This document shows positions 12,320-22,459 of a DNA stretch of 64,000 nt, in pieces. The notes below the pieces were generated by a model. The model was not told the origin of the DNA, did not search any database, and saw only the letters and a list, made by a program, of their open reading frames with translations. The first letter of the stretch is position 1. Each line of letters starts with the position of its first letter. A program made the position numbers and the translations under genes. Source of the stretch: Alcanivorax sp. (GTDB lineage Bacteria; Pseudomonadota; Gammaproteobacteria; Pseudomonadales; Alcanivoracaceae); contig CP051239.1 in assembly GCA_017794945.1 (NCBI GenBank), positions 2,098,692-2,162,691 of the forward strand, read 5' to 3'.

Positions 12320-12748
12320 ATGCAGTGGGTGAAGGCCTTTGTGGCCGGCTTTCTGGCTACCCTGGTATTCCATCAAGGCCTGCTGGCGCTGCTCCATGCC
12401 GCGGCGGTGGTGCCGGTTTCTCCTTATAACTGGGCGCCGTCCGCCCCCTTGGGTGTGCCCGCCGTGTTGTCGCTGGCGTTTTGGGGCGGCGTCTGGGGTC
12501 TGCCCTTATGGTGGCTGATCCGTTTTAAGCCGGCCCGCCTCTACTGGTCGGTGGCCGTTCTCTTCGGCGCTATAGCCCCCACCGTCGTCGCCATGCTTCT
12601 GGTTTTCCCCATGAAAGGTATCCCTGTCAGCGCCACCACCTGGGTCGGCGGCTTTATGCTGAACGCGGCTTGGGGGCTCGGGGTCGCGGTGTTCATGGGG
12701 CCGGTGTTCCGGGCCTATCCGATGGCCCCGGAAATGATCGTTAAATAA
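12320..12748 (+). CDS. Conserved small membrane protein of unknown function
   Basis: The 142-residue protein has four hydrophobic segments (about residues 4-26, 44-66, 76-98 and 110-132) and almost no soluble domain. I recall similar proteins in many proteobacteria, with the shared FHQGLLALLHAAAVVP and SPYNW stretch between the first helices and a FWGGVWG motif, but no known function. ATG 12320 follows GGAGG at 12311-12315. GTG 12305 is an in-frame alternative with no better ribosome site. It is alone between the repeat region and the acyl-CoA synthetase and may be co-transcribed with the latter. Confidence 0.75.
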   Translation: MQWVKAFVAGFLATLVFHQGLLALLHAAAVVPVSPYNWAPSAPLGVPAVLSLAFWGGVWGLPLWWLIRFKPARLYWSVAVLFGAIAPTVVAMLLVFPMKGIPVSATTWVGGFMLNAAWGLGVAVFMGPVFRAYPMAPEMIVK

Positions 12749-12820
12749 AACAGCGGCGGGGGCCGCGCCGGTGCCCCGACGTATTAACTCGTGTTTTTGG
12801 TTTGGGAAAAGGTGATCACT

Positions 12821-14509
12821 ATGACGAATGACAATAATGCCGCCATGAAGACCCCTGTCCAGGCGCTGGAAGACCGCCGCCGTCAGCAAGGCGACAGTGT
12901 TGCCATGGTCCAGCCGTTGGGTGGCGACCAGGTACGCCGCTATACCTGGAACGAGGTTGCCGACGAGGCCTACCGCATGGCCGCCTATCTCAAGGCCGAA
13001 GGTATTCAGGCCGGCGACCGCGTGGCGCTGGTCTCCAAGAACTGCGCGGAGTGGATCATCGCCGACCTGGCGATCTGGGTCGCCGGGGGCGTCAGCGTTC
13101 CGCTTTACCCGACCCTGTTGGCGGACTCCGTGCGCCTTATCCTTGAGCACAGTGAGTCCAAGCTGCTGTTCGTCGGCAAGTTGGATGACTGGGGCATGAT
13201 GAAGGACGGGGTGCCTGACGGTATCAAGCAGGTGGCCTTCTCGCTGGCGCCGGACGAGGTGCGCGGCAAGGTGCCGGTATGGACCGACATCGTCGCCAAG
13301 CAGGAGCCGCTCGCCGAGGCCGCTAGCCCGGGGCCGGACGATCTCGCCACCATCATCTATACGTCCGGCACCACCGGCGTCCCCAAAGGGGTAATGCACC
13401 AGTACAAGAGCCTGTCCGCGGTGGGTGCCAAGGTGATCCAGGTTTACAACCTGGAGGCCTCGGACCGGATGATTTCCTACCTGCCGCTTTCCCATGTGGC
13501 GGAGCGGGCCGCCGTGGAAATGGCGCTGCTGTATGTGGGCAACACCGTTTATTTCGCGGAGTCGCTGGATACCTTTGGCGAGGACATCAAGCGCGCCAAG
13601 CCGACCCTGTTCTTCGCGGTGCCGCGTATCTGGTCCAAGTTCTATCAGAAAGCGTCCGAGGCACTGCCGCCCAAGAAGCTCAATACACTGCTCAAGATTC
13701 CGCTGCTCAATAAAGTGATCAAGAAGAAGGTGCTTGGCGCCATGGGGTTGGACGAGTGCCGCGTGGCGCTGTCCGGTGCCGCGCCGTTGTCCACCGACAT
13801 CATTTCCTGGTTCAACAAGATGGATCTGGAAATCCTGGAAGTGTACGGCATGACGGAGAATTTCGGCTGGTCGCACACCACCGAGCAGGGTGACCAGCAG
13901 ATCGGCTGGGTCGGCACCCCCAACGACGGTGTTGAATGCCGCATCGGCGAGGCCGGCGAAGTGGAAGTGCGCAGCGTGGCCAACATGAGTGGCTACTACA
14001 AGCAGGCCGATCTGACCGCCGAGGTGCTGACCGAGGACGGCTGGCTGAAGACCGGCGACGTGGGCGAGATCGACGGCCGTGGACGCCTTCGCATCACCGG
14101 CCGGATCAAGGAAATTTTCAAGACCGAGAAGGGCAAGTACGTGGCGCCGGCGCCGATCGAAAACCGGCTGGCCAGCCAGCCCGGGGTGGAACTCGCCTGT
14201 GTCATCGGCGCCAATATGGCGCAGCCGATCGCGCTGCTCAACCTCACCCCGGAGGAGCAGGAAAAGCTCAGCAAGGGCACCGAGAAAGAGCACTTCACCC
14301 AGTCATTGAACGCGCTGCTCGAGAAAGTGAACAGTCAGATCGACGCCCACGAGCGGCTCAACGCCCTGGTGGTCTGCAAGACCCCCTGGACCGTGGAGAA
14401 CGGGTTGATTACGCCGACTCTCAAGCTCAAGCGTAACGAGATCGAGAAATACTACGACGCGGATCTCCCCACTTGGGCGGCGTCCCGTGGTGTGATCTGG
14501 GAGCAATAA
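12821..14509 (+). CDS. Long-chain fatty acid-CoA ligase (AMP-dependent)
   Basis: This 562-residue adenylate-forming enzyme has the ATP-binding loop YTSGTTGVPKG at 180-190, the YGMTENFG adenylation motif and a late KTGDVG. The lid motif reads GRIKEIFKTEKGKYVAP. The central YLPLSHVAERAA stretch is typical of long-chain or bubblegum-type acyl-CoA synthetases (FadD15-like). It would activate fatty acids to acyl-CoA for beta-oxidation or lipid synthesis at the inner membrane face. ATG 12821 follows AAAAGGTG and removes ten doubtful upstream residues. The gene is followed three bases after its stop by the birA start, so the two are probably co-transcribed. Confidence 0.92.
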   Translation: MTNDNNAAMKTPVQALEDRRRQQGDSVAMVQPLGGDQVRRYTWNEVADEAYRMAAYLKAEGIQAGDRVALVSKNCAEWIIADLAIWVAGGVSVPLYPTLLADSVRLILEHSESKLLFVGKLDDWGMMKDGVPDGIKQVAFSLAPDEVRGKVPVWTDIVAKQEPLAEAASPGPDDLATIIYTSGTTGVPKGVMHQYKSLSAVGAKVIQVYNLEASDRMISYLPLSHVAERAAVEMALLYVGNTVYFAESLDTFGEDIKRAKPTLFFAVPRIWSKFYQKASEALPPKKLNTLLKIPLLNKVIKKKVLGAMGLDECRVALSGAAPLSTDIISWFNKMDLEILEVYGMTENFGWSHTTEQGDQQIGWVGTPNDGVECRIGEAGEVEVRSVANMSGYYKQADLTAEVLTEDGWLKTGDVGEIDGRGRLRITGRIKEIFKTEKGKYVAPAPIENRLASQPGVELACVIGANMAQPIALLNLTPEEQEKLSKGTEKEHFTQSLNALLEKVNSQIDAHERLNALVVCKTPWTVENGLITPTLKLKRNEIEKYYDADLPTWAASRGVIWEQ

Positions 14510-14512
14510 CCG

Positions 14513-15484
14513 TTGAAGGATTCCGATCCGGACCTGCACCTGATCCGGTTGCTTGCCGACGGCCGCTTCCACTCCGGAGGTGACCTCGGCGAGGCGCTTG
14601 GTGTGTCCCGCGCCGCCATATGGAAACGTCTGCAGCGCGCCGCCGAGTCCTATGGCCTGTCCGTGGAGTCGGTGCGTGGCAAGGGCTACCGCCTTACCAG
14701 GCCGCTGGATCCACTCGACCCGGTGGCCCTCAAGGAAGCCTTGCGCGGCCGCGCCGAGCTACACTTTCAACCCGTGACACAGTCCACCAACGCCGATGCC
14801 ATGGCGCTGGCGGCGGACGCCGGCGGTCCGGTGGTGGTGACCACGGAATACCAGAGCGCCGGACGTGGTCGGCGCGGCCGGCAGTGGCATTCGCCCTTCG
14901 GCGCCAATCTCTACTTGAGCGTGCTGTACCAGCTGTCCGGAGGCTTCTCGTCACTGGGCGGGTTGAGTCTTGCCGCCGGGGTAGCCGTCAGCCGGGCCCT
15001 GGCGGACACCGTGCCTGAGCTTGGGCTGGGCCTGAAGTGGCCCAACGACCTGCTGGTGGACGGCGCCAAGCTGGGCGGCGTCCTGATAGAGCTGGCCGGT
15101 GAGATGGAGGGTCAGGTCCAGGTGGTCGTGGGTGTTGGCATCAACGTCGGCATGAGCGACCACCAGGCCGAGGCCATCGACCAGGACTGGACGGATCTGC
15201 ATCGTGTCAGCGCGGCGCCACCGGACCGTACGCGGCTGGCCACCGCCGTGGCCAGCGAACTGCTCGCCATGCTTGACCGGTTCGCGGTGGACGGCTTCGC
15301 GCCGTTCACGGCCGCGTTCAGTCAAATGGACGTATGCCGGGACCGGCCGGTGGTCATTCATGGCGGTGCCGGTCGGCGCTCCGGGGTGGCCCGTGGCGTC
15401 TCCGAGGACGGTGCGTTACGGGTGGAAATAGACGGAGAAATCCATTACATGCACGGCGGCGAAGTGAGCTTGAGATTACAATGA
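14513..15484 (+). CDS. birA: Biotin-[acetyl-CoA-carboxylase] ligase and biotin operon repressor
   Basis: The 323-residue protein has an N-terminal winged helix (about 5-65; GGDLGEALGVSRAAIWKRLQ). The biotin-binding GRGRRGRQW motif is at 117-125, a KWPNDLLVDGAKLGGVLIE core follows, and a small C-terminal domain completes it. It attaches biotin to BCCP and, with the DNA-binding domain, represses biotin genes. The start is TTG 14513, since the in-frame stop of the preceding gene lies six bases upstream and no ATG follows before the helix-turn-helix. A GGGAG nine bases upstream supports it. The stop overlaps the coaX ATG (ATGA). Confidence 0.95.
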   Translation: MKDSDPDLHLIRLLADGRFHSGGDLGEALGVSRAAIWKRLQRAAESYGLSVESVRGKGYRLTRPLDPLDPVALKEALRGRAELHFQPVTQSTNADAMALAADAGGPVVVTTEYQSAGRGRRGRQWHSPFGANLYLSVLYQLSGGFSSLGGLSLAAGVAVSRALADTVPELGLGLKWPNDLLVDGAKLGGVLIELAGEMEGQVQVVVGVGINVGMSDHQAEAIDQDWTDLHRVSAAPPDRTRLATAVASELLAMLDRFAVDGFAPFTAAFSQMDVCRDRPVVIHGGAGRRSGVARGVSEDGALRVEIDGEIHYMHGGEVSLRLQ

Positions 15485-16215
15485 AGTTGTTCGTGGATGT
15501 GGGTAACACCGCCTTGAAATGGCGCCGCCGTGGGGCGGAGGGGATTGTGCAGGGCGGCGCGGCCCACGGCCGTGACTGGCCCCTGGCCCTGCAGGCGCCG
15601 CTGGACGCCGGCGCCGCCGGATTCGAGCAAATCTGGGTGGCCTCGGTGGCGGGCGCCGAGGCGGACGAGCGCATCGGCGCCCTGATCGAGGCGCGTACCG
15701 GGGTGCCGCCGCAATTCTACTACTCCCGGCAGGAGGACTTTGGGGTCCGTAACTGCTACCCGGAGCCGCGCCGGTTGGGGGTGGACCGCTGGGTGGCCCT
15801 GGTGGAGTGCTGGCAACGTTTCGGCGCCGGCATCATCGTCGATTGTGGCAGTGCCCTGACCATCGACGCGATTGATGGGGAAGGGCGTTTTCTGGGCGGT
15901 TATATCGTGCCGGGGCTGGGTATGCTGCGCAGTGCGCTGCTGCGCGACACCGCCGATGTCCACGTGGACCAGGCCCGGCCGCGCCTGACGCTGGGGCGCT
16001 CCACCGGTGAGTGCGTCCACAACGGCCTGCTGCGCATGTCTGTGGCGTTCGTCACGGATGTGGTGGTTGAACTGCGTGAACGCCTTCCGGATACTTGCAA
16101 GGTATTGGTGACTGGCGGCGACGCGGACGAGCTCAGTGCCGCCTTTCCCTTTGAATTCATGCATTTGCCCGACCTGGTGCTGGACGGCCTGGAGCGGGTG
16201 GCGGCACGTCAATAA
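15481..16215 (+). CDS. coaX: Type III pantothenate kinase
   Basis: The 244-residue ASKHA-fold kinase starts MKLFVDVGNTALKW, with the DVGNT phosphate-binding loop. It has RRLGVDRWVALV in the middle and DCGSALTID for the second phosphate loop. It carries out the first step of coenzyme A synthesis and is not inhibited by CoA, unlike CoaA. The gene overlaps birA by four bases. In E. coli the unrelated type I kinase coaA takes this same place between birA and the tRNA-tuf cluster, so this is a non-homologous replacement at a conserved locus. Confidence 0.95.
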   Translation: MKLFVDVGNTALKWRRRGAEGIVQGGAAHGRDWPLALQAPLDAGAAGFEQIWVASVAGAEADERIGALIEARTGVPPQFYYSRQEDFGVRNCYPEPRRLGVDRWVALVECWQRFGAGIIVDCGSALTIDAIDGEGRFLGGYIVPGLGMLRSALLRDTADVHVDQARPRLTLGRSTGECVHNGLLRMSVAFVTDVVVELRERLPDTCKVLVTGGDADELSAAFPFEFMHLPDLVLDGLERVAARQ

Positions 16216-16237
16216 TAAAACTCGGGGGCGACAGTCG

Positions 16238-16918
16238 GTGCGATGGGTCTTTTACAGCCTTCTGGTGGTGAACCTGGTCTACCTGGGCTGGCAGCTGGCA
16301 TCCGACGCCGTTTGGGGGGGTGAATCGTCGGCCGTTATCGACCGCCCCGATGCCGGGGAGTCGCCCGACGCGCCCACCCTGCGTCTGCTTAGCGAGGCGC
16401 CGCAACCGGATCGGGCCTTGCGCCCCGACGCGCCGGCCCGTCCGGGGCTGTGTCCGGTGGTCGGGCCCTGGTCGGCGCGGGGCGAGGCCGAGCGCGCCCG
16501 CGTGCAGCTGGAGGCGGCCGGGTTAGCGGCAACGATCCGAGCCGTAACGGTGCAGAAAGACCACCTCAACTGGGTTTACCTGCCCCCCTATGACAGCCGC
16601 GAGCGGGCCCTGGAGGTGCTCAGCGAGCTGCAGTCCCGTGGCGTCGACAGCTTTATCGTCAAGGCCGGGGAGGACGCCAATGCCATTTCCCTGGGGTATT
16701 TCACCAGTGAGGATTCCGCCGAGGGGTTGCGCGTGAAAATGCACAGCGCCGGTTATCCGGCCTTTGTGCGCGAGACCTCGCGGCCGGTGACCGAATATTG
16801 GCTGTATATGCCGGAGCGGGCGGATGGTGCCGCGGCGCTGGAGGACTTCCTGGTCGGCAACCCCGCGGTCAGTCGCGATCGGGTCGCCTGCCGGACCCCG
16901 GCACGACAAAACCGATAA
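16238..16918 (+). CDS. Membrane-anchored SPOR-domain protein
   Basis: The 226-residue protein has one N-terminal transmembrane helix (about 4-22; RWVFYSLLVVNLVYLGWQL) and a proline-rich linker. Its C-terminal region has two alpha-beta units (about 80-190) fitting a SPOR peptidoglycan-binding domain, for example LNWVYLPPYDSRERALEVL. SPOR domains bind stripped glycan at division sites. The start is GTG 16238 after a GGGGGCG. Earlier in-frame codons lie inside coaX and give a non-homologous N-terminus. The same gene type is found between coaX and the tRNA cluster in pseudomonads, so it belongs to the conserved neighbourhood. Confidence 0.8.
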   Translation: MRWVFYSLLVVNLVYLGWQLASDAVWGGESSAVIDRPDAGESPDAPTLRLLSEAPQPDRALRPDAPARPGLCPVVGPWSARGEAERARVQLEAAGLAATIRAVTVQKDHLNWVYLPPYDSRERALEVLSELQSRGVDSFIVKAGEDANAISLGYFTSEDSAEGLRVKMHSAGYPAFVRETSRPVTEYWLYMPERADGAAALEDFLVGNPAVSRDRVACRTPARQNR

Positions 16919-16933
16919 TCACCGCGGCAATGA

Positions 16934-16962
16934 TTGCACCCCCGAGGGGCTTTCTATAGAAT
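16934..16962 (+). promoter_or_regulatory. Promoter of the tRNA-tuf operon
   Basis: TTGCAC (16934-16939) and TAGAAT (16957-16962) are 17 bases apart. The -10 plus discriminator, TAGAATGCGCA, is identical over 11 bases to that of the rRNA promoter at 6304-6314. This fits shared growth-rate and stringent control. Confidence 0.85.
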
Positions 16963-16978
16963 GCGCAGCCCTTATGCT

Positions 16979-17054
16979 GCTGGCGTAGCTCAGTTGGTAG
17001 AGCAGCTGATTTGTAATCAGCCGGTCGGGGGTTCGACTCCTCTCGCCAGCTCCA
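16979..17054 (+). tRNA. tRNA-Thr (TGT)
   Basis: A 76-base cloverleaf with acceptor GCTGGCG pairing CGCCAGC, anticodon loop TTTGTAA and encoded CCA. First of four tRNAs that match E. coli thrU-tyrU-glyT-thrT in order. Confidence 0.97.
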
Positions 17055-17137
17055 CTTTACGCTCGCTAAGAGCTTGAAAATCCCTGAAAAGATGTTGACA
17101 AGGGGTTGGGGCGTAAAGAGAATGTAGGCCCTTTTCT

Positions 17138-17221
17138 GGAGGGGTTCCCGAGTGGCCAAAGGGATCAGACTGTAAATCTGACGCGAAAGCTTCGGAGGTT
17201 CGAATCCTCCCCCCTCCACCA
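17138..17221 (+). tRNA. tRNA-Tyr (GTA)
   Basis: An 84-base class II tRNA with a long variable arm, acceptor GGAGGGG pairing CCCCTCC, anticodon loop CTGTAAA and encoded CCA. Confidence 0.97.
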
Positions 17222-17258
17222 GATTTAAGCCGACAGGCTGGCAGGCATAGGAAGGTTC

Positions 17259-17332
<74 letters not shown>

Positions 17333-17379
17333 GACTGCGGTGACAATTTGGATGCCTGACAAGGCAATATGAAGTTTAC

Positions 17380-17455
17380 GCTCATGTAGCTCAGTAGGTA
17401 GAGCACACCCTTGGTAAGGGTGAGGTCACCGGTTCAAATCCGGTCATGAGCTCCA
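17380..17455 (+). tRNA. tRNA-Thr (GGT)
   Basis: A 76-base cloverleaf with acceptor GCTCATG pairing CATGAGC, anticodon loop TTGGTAA and encoded CCA. Confidence 0.97.
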
Positions 17456-17459
17456 ATTT

Positions 17460-17486
17460 CCGGGCCCGGGTAGAACCCGGGTCCGG
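17460..17486 (+). other. GC hairpin between tRNA-Thr and tuf
   Basis: CCGGGCCCGGG and CCCGGGTCCGG form an 11-bp stem (one G-T wobble) with a TAGAA loop. No T-run follows. It probably guides 3' processing of the tRNA or protects the tuf mRNA end. Confidence 0.55.
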
Positions 17487-17602
17487 CTTCATGTGTCTTG
17501 GTGGTGCCCGGGTGGCCCGCGATATTGCGGTCCGTATTGTGTTTTCCAGGCAGACGCGCCGTTCAGACGGGGATGCACAACCAAGTTGAGAGGTAGAGAG
17601 TC

Positions 17603-18796
<1,194 letters not shown>

Positions 18797-18814
18797 GACG
18801 GTTAGTGTGTTGAT

Positions 18815-18837
18815 GGCCGGGGCTTTCATGCCCCGGC
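18815..18837 (+). terminator. Hairpin behind tuf copy 1 (weak terminator)
   Basis: GGCCGGGGC (18815-18823) pairs with GCCCCGGC (18830-18837). The following TGTTGCATTT is only moderately T-rich, so partial read-through into tRNA-Trp and secE is likely. Confidence 0.5.
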
Positions 18838-18857
18838 TGTTGCATTTGTAAAGTTAC

Positions 18858-18933
18858 AGGCCAGTAGTTCAATTGGTAGAGCACCGGTCTCCAAAACCGG
18901 CTGTTGGGGGTTCGAGTCCCTCCTGGCCTGCCA
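18858..18933 (+). tRNA. tRNA-Trp (CCA)
   Basis: A 76-base cloverleaf with acceptor AGGCCAG pairing CTGGCCT, anticodon loop CTCCAAA and encoded CCA. It sits between tuf and secE, an insertion relative to the E. coli order. Confidence 0.97.
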
Positions 18934-18976
18934 AATTTCCCAGAGCTGCCATTCGGGCGGCGGGGTGCATCGGCAG

Positions 18977-19354
18977 ATGACTGAGAAAGCGCAAGGGCAG
19001 TCTGGCTCCTCCTCCGTTCTGGAGGGCATCAAATGGCTGGTGGTGGCTGCATTGGTGGCCACCGCCGTGGCCGGTAACAGCTATTTCTCCGACATGTCCC
19101 CCCTGTATCGGGCGCTGGGTGTCGTGGTGGTGGCTCTGCTGGCGGCCTTCGTGGCCCTGCAGACCGAGCAAGGCAAGGCGTTCAACCAGTTGCGCAAGGA
19201 CTCCATGGTGGAGTTGCGCAAGGTGGTCTGGCCCACGCGCCAGGAAACGCTGCAGACCACGGCGATTGTTCTGGTGTTCGTATTGATCGTGGCTTTGCTG
19301 TTGTTCGTGCTCGACTGGGTGCTCAACGGCGCAATCTCGATGCTCATCGGCTAA
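18977..19354 (+). CDS. secE: Preprotein translocase subunit SecE
   Basis: The 125-residue protein has three transmembrane helices (about 17-35, 44-63 and 95-120), the three-helix form of SecE found in E. coli. The conserved cytoplasmic amphipathic region LRKDSMVELRKVVWPTRQET lies before the last helix. It clamps SecY in the protein-conducting channel. ATG 18977 is preferred; GGGGTG lies nine bases upstream, and GTG 18965 is an in-frame alternative. The gene is closely followed by nusG, with which it forms the standard pair. Confidence 0.95.
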   Translation: MTEKAQGQSGSSSVLEGIKWLVVAALVATAVAGNSYFSDMSPLYRALGVVVVALLAAFVALQTEQGKAFNQLRKDSMVELRKVVWPTRQETLQTTAIVLVFVLIVALLLFVLDWVLNGAISMLIG

Positions 19355-19363
19355 GGGGTGCAC

Positions 19364-19906
19364 ATGGCAAAGCGTTGGTACGTGGTACACGCTTATTCCG
19401 GCTTTGAAAAGCACGTCAAGCGGTCCCTGGAGGAGCGGATCAAGCTCAACTCCATGGAAGAGCTGTTTGGCGAGATTCTGGTGCCCACCGAAGAAGTGGT
19501 GGAAATGCGCGCCGGCCAGAAGCGCCGGTCCGAGCGCAAGTTCTTTCCCGGTTATGTGCTGGTGCACATGGAAATGAACGACGACTCCTGGCACATGGTC
19601 AAGGAGACGCCCAAGGTGATGGGCTTTATCGGCGAGGATCCGAAGAATCCGGGTCGCGTGTCGCCAATCACCCAGAAAGAGGCGGACGCCATTCTTCGCC
19701 GCATGGATGATGCGGTGGAAAAGCCGAAGCCGAAAACCCTGTTCGAGGCGGGCGAAGTGGTCCGCGTCACGGACGGACCTTTCGCCGACTTCAACGGCGT
19801 GGTGGAAGAAGTGAACTACGAAAAGAGCCGCCTGCACGTGGCGGTGCTGATTTTCGGCCGTTCCACCCCCGTGGAACTCGAATTCGGACAGGTCGAGAAG
19901 ACCTGA
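19364..19906 (+). CDS. nusG: Transcription termination/antitermination protein NusG
   Basis: The 180-residue protein begins [19 protein letters not shown]. An NGN domain (about 1-120) contacts RNA polymerase, and a C-terminal KOW domain ([20 protein letters not shown]) binds Rho or S10. It couples transcription to translation and joins the boxA antitermination complex used by the rRNA operon here. ATG 19364 follows AAGGGGTG. GTG 19358 is in frame but lies in the ribosome-binding site. Confidence 0.97.
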   Translation: MAKRWYVVHAYSGFEKHVKRSLEERIKLNSMEELFGEILVPTEEVVEMRAGQKRRSERKFFPGYVLVHMEMNDDSWHMVKETPKVMGFIGEDPKNPGRVSPITQKEADAILRRMDDAVEKPKPKTLFEAGEVVRVTDGPFADFNGVVEEVNYEKSRLHVAVLIFGRSTPVELEFGQVEKT

Positions 19907-19916
19907 TCCCCGGTGT

Positions 19917-19937
19917 CTTCCGCTGTTGTGGCGGAAG
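19917..19937 (+). other. Hairpin in the nusG-rplK gap
   Basis: CTTCCGC and GCGGAAG (7 bp) with a TGTTGTG loop lie in the 90-base gap. No T-run follows. In E. coli this gap has the rplK promoter and the L1 translational operator; I see no clear promoter here. Confidence 0.4.
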
Positions 19938-19996
19938 GCGGATGACCAACCTCAGGGGAGCCCGTTCCCGGGCGCTTGAACCCAAGGAGTCTTATC

Positions 19997-20425
19997 ATGG
20001 CTAAGAAAGTAGAAGCCTACATCAAGCTGCAGGTGGCAGCGGGTCAGGCTAACCCCTCACCGCCGGTGGGTCCCGCTCTGGGCCAGCACGGCGTGAACAT
20101 CATGGAATTCTGTAAGTCTTTCAACGCCCAGACCCAGCAGATGGATCAGGGTGCGCCGGTGCCGGTGGTGATCACTGTTTACGGTGACCGTTCCTTTACC
20201 TTCACGATGAAGACGCCGCCGGCGTCTTACCTGCTGAAGAAGGCGGCCAACATCAAGAGCGGCTCCGGTGAGCCCAACACCAAGAAGGTGGGCACGGTGA
20301 ACCGGGCGCAGCTGGAAGAGATCGCCAAGGCCAAGGAGCCTGATCTCACCGCCGCGGATCTGGACGCCGCAGTGCGCACTATCGCGGGCTCCGCCCGTTC
20401 CATGGGCCTGGACGTGGAGGACTAA
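19997..20425 (+). CDS. rplK: 50S ribosomal protein L11
   Basis: At 142 residues this has the E. coli length. The N-terminal domain holds the [16 protein letters not shown] proline-rich thiostrepton-contact region. The C-terminal RNA-binding domain ends with [10 protein letters not shown]11 forms the GTPase-associated centre with 23S helices 43-44 and is needed for RelA activation on stalled ribosomes. ATG 19997 has AAGGAG seven bases upstream. It is the first gene of the rplKA pair, three bases ahead of rplA, and is probably controlled by L1 binding near its start. Confidence 0.97.
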   Translation: MAKKVEAYIKLQVAAGQANPSPPVGPALGQHGVNIMEFCKSFNAQTQQMDQGAPVPVVITVYGDRSFTFTMKTPPASYLLKKAANIKSGSGEPNTKKVGTVNRAQLEEIAKAKEPDLTAADLDAAVRTIAGSARSMGLDVED

Positions 20426-20428
20426 CCA

Positions 20429-21124
20429 ATGGCTAAGCTGTCCAAGCGCGCCCGCGCCATCCGTGAAAAGATCGAGCCGGGCAAGTTGTACCCGGTGGAA
20501 GAGGCCGTGACTCTGCTGGCCGAGATGTCCACCGTGAAGTTCAAGGAATCCATCGACGTTTCCGTGAATCTGGGTGTCGACCCGCGTAAATCCGACCAGA
20601 ACGTGCGTGGCGCCTCCGTGCTGCCCCACGGTACCGGTAAAACCGTGCGCGTGGCCGTATTCGCTCAGGGCGCCAAGGCGGAAGAAGCCAAGGAAGCCGG
20701 CGCGGACGTGGTCGGTTTCGACGACCTGGCCGAGCAGGTTCAGGGCGGCGAGATCAATTTCGACGTGGTGATCGCTTCTCCGGACGCCATGCGCGTTGTC
20801 GGTAAGCTGGGCACCATCCTGGGTCCCCGTGGTCTGATGCCCAACCCCAAGGTGGGCACCGTGACCCCGGATGTGGCCCAGGCGGTTAAGAACGCCAAGG
20901 GCGGTCAGGTGCGTTACCGCACCGACAAAGGCGGCATTATCCACTGCACCGTGGGTCAGGTGGGTTTTGATGCCAACGCCATCAAGGAAAACGTGGAAGC
21001 GCTGATCAACGACCTGAAGAAGGCCAAGCCGTCTTCCGCGAAAGGGGCGTATTTCAAGAAGGTCACGCTTTCCAGCACCATGGGCCCGGGCCTGGCGATC
21101 GATCCCGCCTCCCTGGCCATGTAA
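20429..21124 (+). CDS. rplA: 50S ribosomal protein L1
   Basis: The 231-residue protein carries the L1 signature [15 protein letters not shown] at about residues 132-146 and the two-domain fold of the family. It builds the mobile L1 stalk at the ribosomal exit site and represses translation of its own rplKA message. The stop of rplK and this start are three bases apart. A 306-base untranslated leader separates it from rplJ. Confidence 0.97.
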   Translation: MAKLSKRARAIREKIEPGKLYPVEEAVTLLAEMSTVKFKESIDVSVNLGVDPRKSDQNVRGASVLPHGTGKTVRVAVFAQGAKAEEAKEAGADVVGFDDLAEQVQGGEINFDVVIASPDAMRVVGKLGTILGPRGLMPNPKVGTVTPDVAQAVKNAKGGQVRYRTDKGGIIHCTVGQVGFDANAIKENVEALINDLKKAKPSSAKGAYFKKVTLSSTMGPGLAIDPASLAM

Positions 21125-21430
21125 GAAAACGGGCCGGCTTATGCCGGTCCAAAGGGCTTTGATCCCGGCGGCGGCCTTGAAAAAGGCGCGGCCGGCGGGG
21201 CGTCAAAGACCGCAGGTCCGCTGACGTGAATGGAGTCTGGCTTTATGAGCCAAGTTTCCGTCGGCGATTAAAGGGTAACCGCCTGCGCAGGCGCGGTAGT
21301 TACAAATCCTGTGTCAAAGCAGGGGCTGGCTTCCGCGATACCGACCGGGCAACCGGTCATGGCAACCGCTGGATACATCAGTCAGGCAGTCGATGAATCC
21401 GGTTAAGTTTGTGAATCCAGGAGGTAAATC
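21125..21430 (+). promoter_or_regulatory. rplJ leader, probable L10-L12 autoregulatory region
   Basis: This 306-base gap has no gene. A long imperfect hairpin is bounded by CTTTGA (21157-21162) and TCAAAG (21203-21208). A second stem forms around GTAACCGC and GCGGTAGTTAC (about 21275-21303). In E. coli the L10-L12 complex binds a structured rplJ leader to limit translation; position and length match. I see no convincing promoter inside it. Confidence 0.55.
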
Positions 21431-21964
21431 GTGCCTTTGAATCTGGAGGACAAACGGGCGATTGTGGTTTCGGTGAATGCTGCGGCTTCCGAAGCGCTGT
21501 CCGCCGTGGTTGCCGACTATCGTGGTCTCTCTGTGGCGGATATGACCATCCTCCGCCACAAGGCCCGCGAAACCGGCGTGTATCTGAAGGTTGTTCGGAA
21601 CACGTTGGCCAAGCGCGCCGTTGCAGGTACGGATTATGAGTGCCTCACCGATGCGCTGGTCGGCCCCACGGTTCTGGCTTTTTCCCAAGAAGATCCGGGC
21701 GCAGCTGCCCGTCTCATCAAGGATTTCGCCAAGGACCACGACGCGCTCGAAGTTAAAGCATTGGCGATAGGCGGTGTGGCTTACGACGCTAAGGATATCG
21801 ACATCCTGGCGAAGCTGCCCACCCGTGATGAAGCCATTGCTCAGCTTATGTCCGTCATGCAGGCCCCGGTGGCCAAGTTTGTCCGCACCCTCAACGAGGT
21901 ACCGGGCAAGTTTGTTCGCACGATGGCCGCCGTGAAGGACAAGAAACAGCAGGAAGCTGCCTGA
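21431..21964 (+). CDS. rplJ: 50S ribosomal protein L10
   Basis: The 177-residue protein is slightly longer than the E. coli form. The N-terminal domain binds 23S RNA, with [17 protein letters not shown] and [11 protein letters not shown] typical of L10. A C-terminal helix binds the L7/L12 dimers. GTG 21431 is the start, five bases after a near-perfect AGGAGGT (21419-21425). It is translated with rplL, 70 bases downstream, and is probably repressed by the L10-L12 complex through the leader. Confidence 0.96.
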   Translation: MPLNLEDKRAIVVSVNAAASEALSAVVADYRGLSVADMTILRHKARETGVYLKVVRNTLAKRAVAGTDYECLTDALVGPTVLAFSQEDPGAAARLIKDFAKDHDALEVKALAIGGVAYDAKDIDILAKLPTRDEAIAQLMSVMQAPVAKFVRTLNEVPGKFVRTMAAVKDKKQQEAA

Positions 21965-22034
21965 GCCTCAGGCTGGCAGCGTAACTACCCGATTCACTCG
22001 GGATCGCCCGTACGGTGATTTTAGGAGATTGAAA

Positions 22035-22415
22035 ATGGCCGTTTCCAAAGAAGATATCCTCAGCGCAGTAGCTGATATGAGTGTTATGGACCTCGTTGAA
22101 CTGATCGAGGCCATGGAAGAGAAGTTCGGCGTAACCGCCGCCGCCGCCGTTGCCGCTGCTCCCGCAGCCGCTGGTGGTGACGCTGGTGGCGCCGCCGAGG
22201 AACAGACTGAGTTCGACGTGGTTCTGACCGGTTTCGGCGACAAGAAAGTCGGCGTGATCAAGGCAGTGCGCGAAGTAACCGGTCTGGGTCTGAAAGAAGC
22301 GAAAGAACTGGTTGAGAGCGCACCCGCTCCGGTCAAGGAAGGCGCTTCCAAGGACGAAGCCGAAGAGATCAAGAAAAAGATCGAAGAGGCCGGCGGTACT
22401 GCTGAGCTCAAGTAA
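22035..22415 (+). CDS. rplL: 50S ribosomal protein L7/L12
   Basis: The 126-residue protein has the acidic N-terminal dimerisation domain and an alanine- and glycine-rich hinge at about residues 34-60. The globular C-terminal domain ([20 protein letters not shown]) contacts elongation factors. It forms the ribosomal stalk on L10 in multiple copies. ATG 22035 has TAGGAG seven bases upstream; TTG 22029 in the same frame is rejected. Confidence 0.97.
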   Translation: MAVSKEDILSAVADMSVMDLVELIEAMEEKFGVTAAAAVAAAPAAAGGDAGGAAEEQTEFDVVLTGFGDKKVGVIKAVREVTGLGLKEAKELVESAPAPVKEGASKDEAEEIKKKIEEAGGTAELK

Positions 22416-22459
22416 GCGCGAGAGCGTTATGTCTTTCCACATTATGACGGAAAGACGCC

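Noticed and set aside
12506..14293. Open frame of 595 codons opposite the acyl-CoA synthetase
   Set aside because: Shadow of a strongly conserved gene whose motifs are clear on the plus strand.
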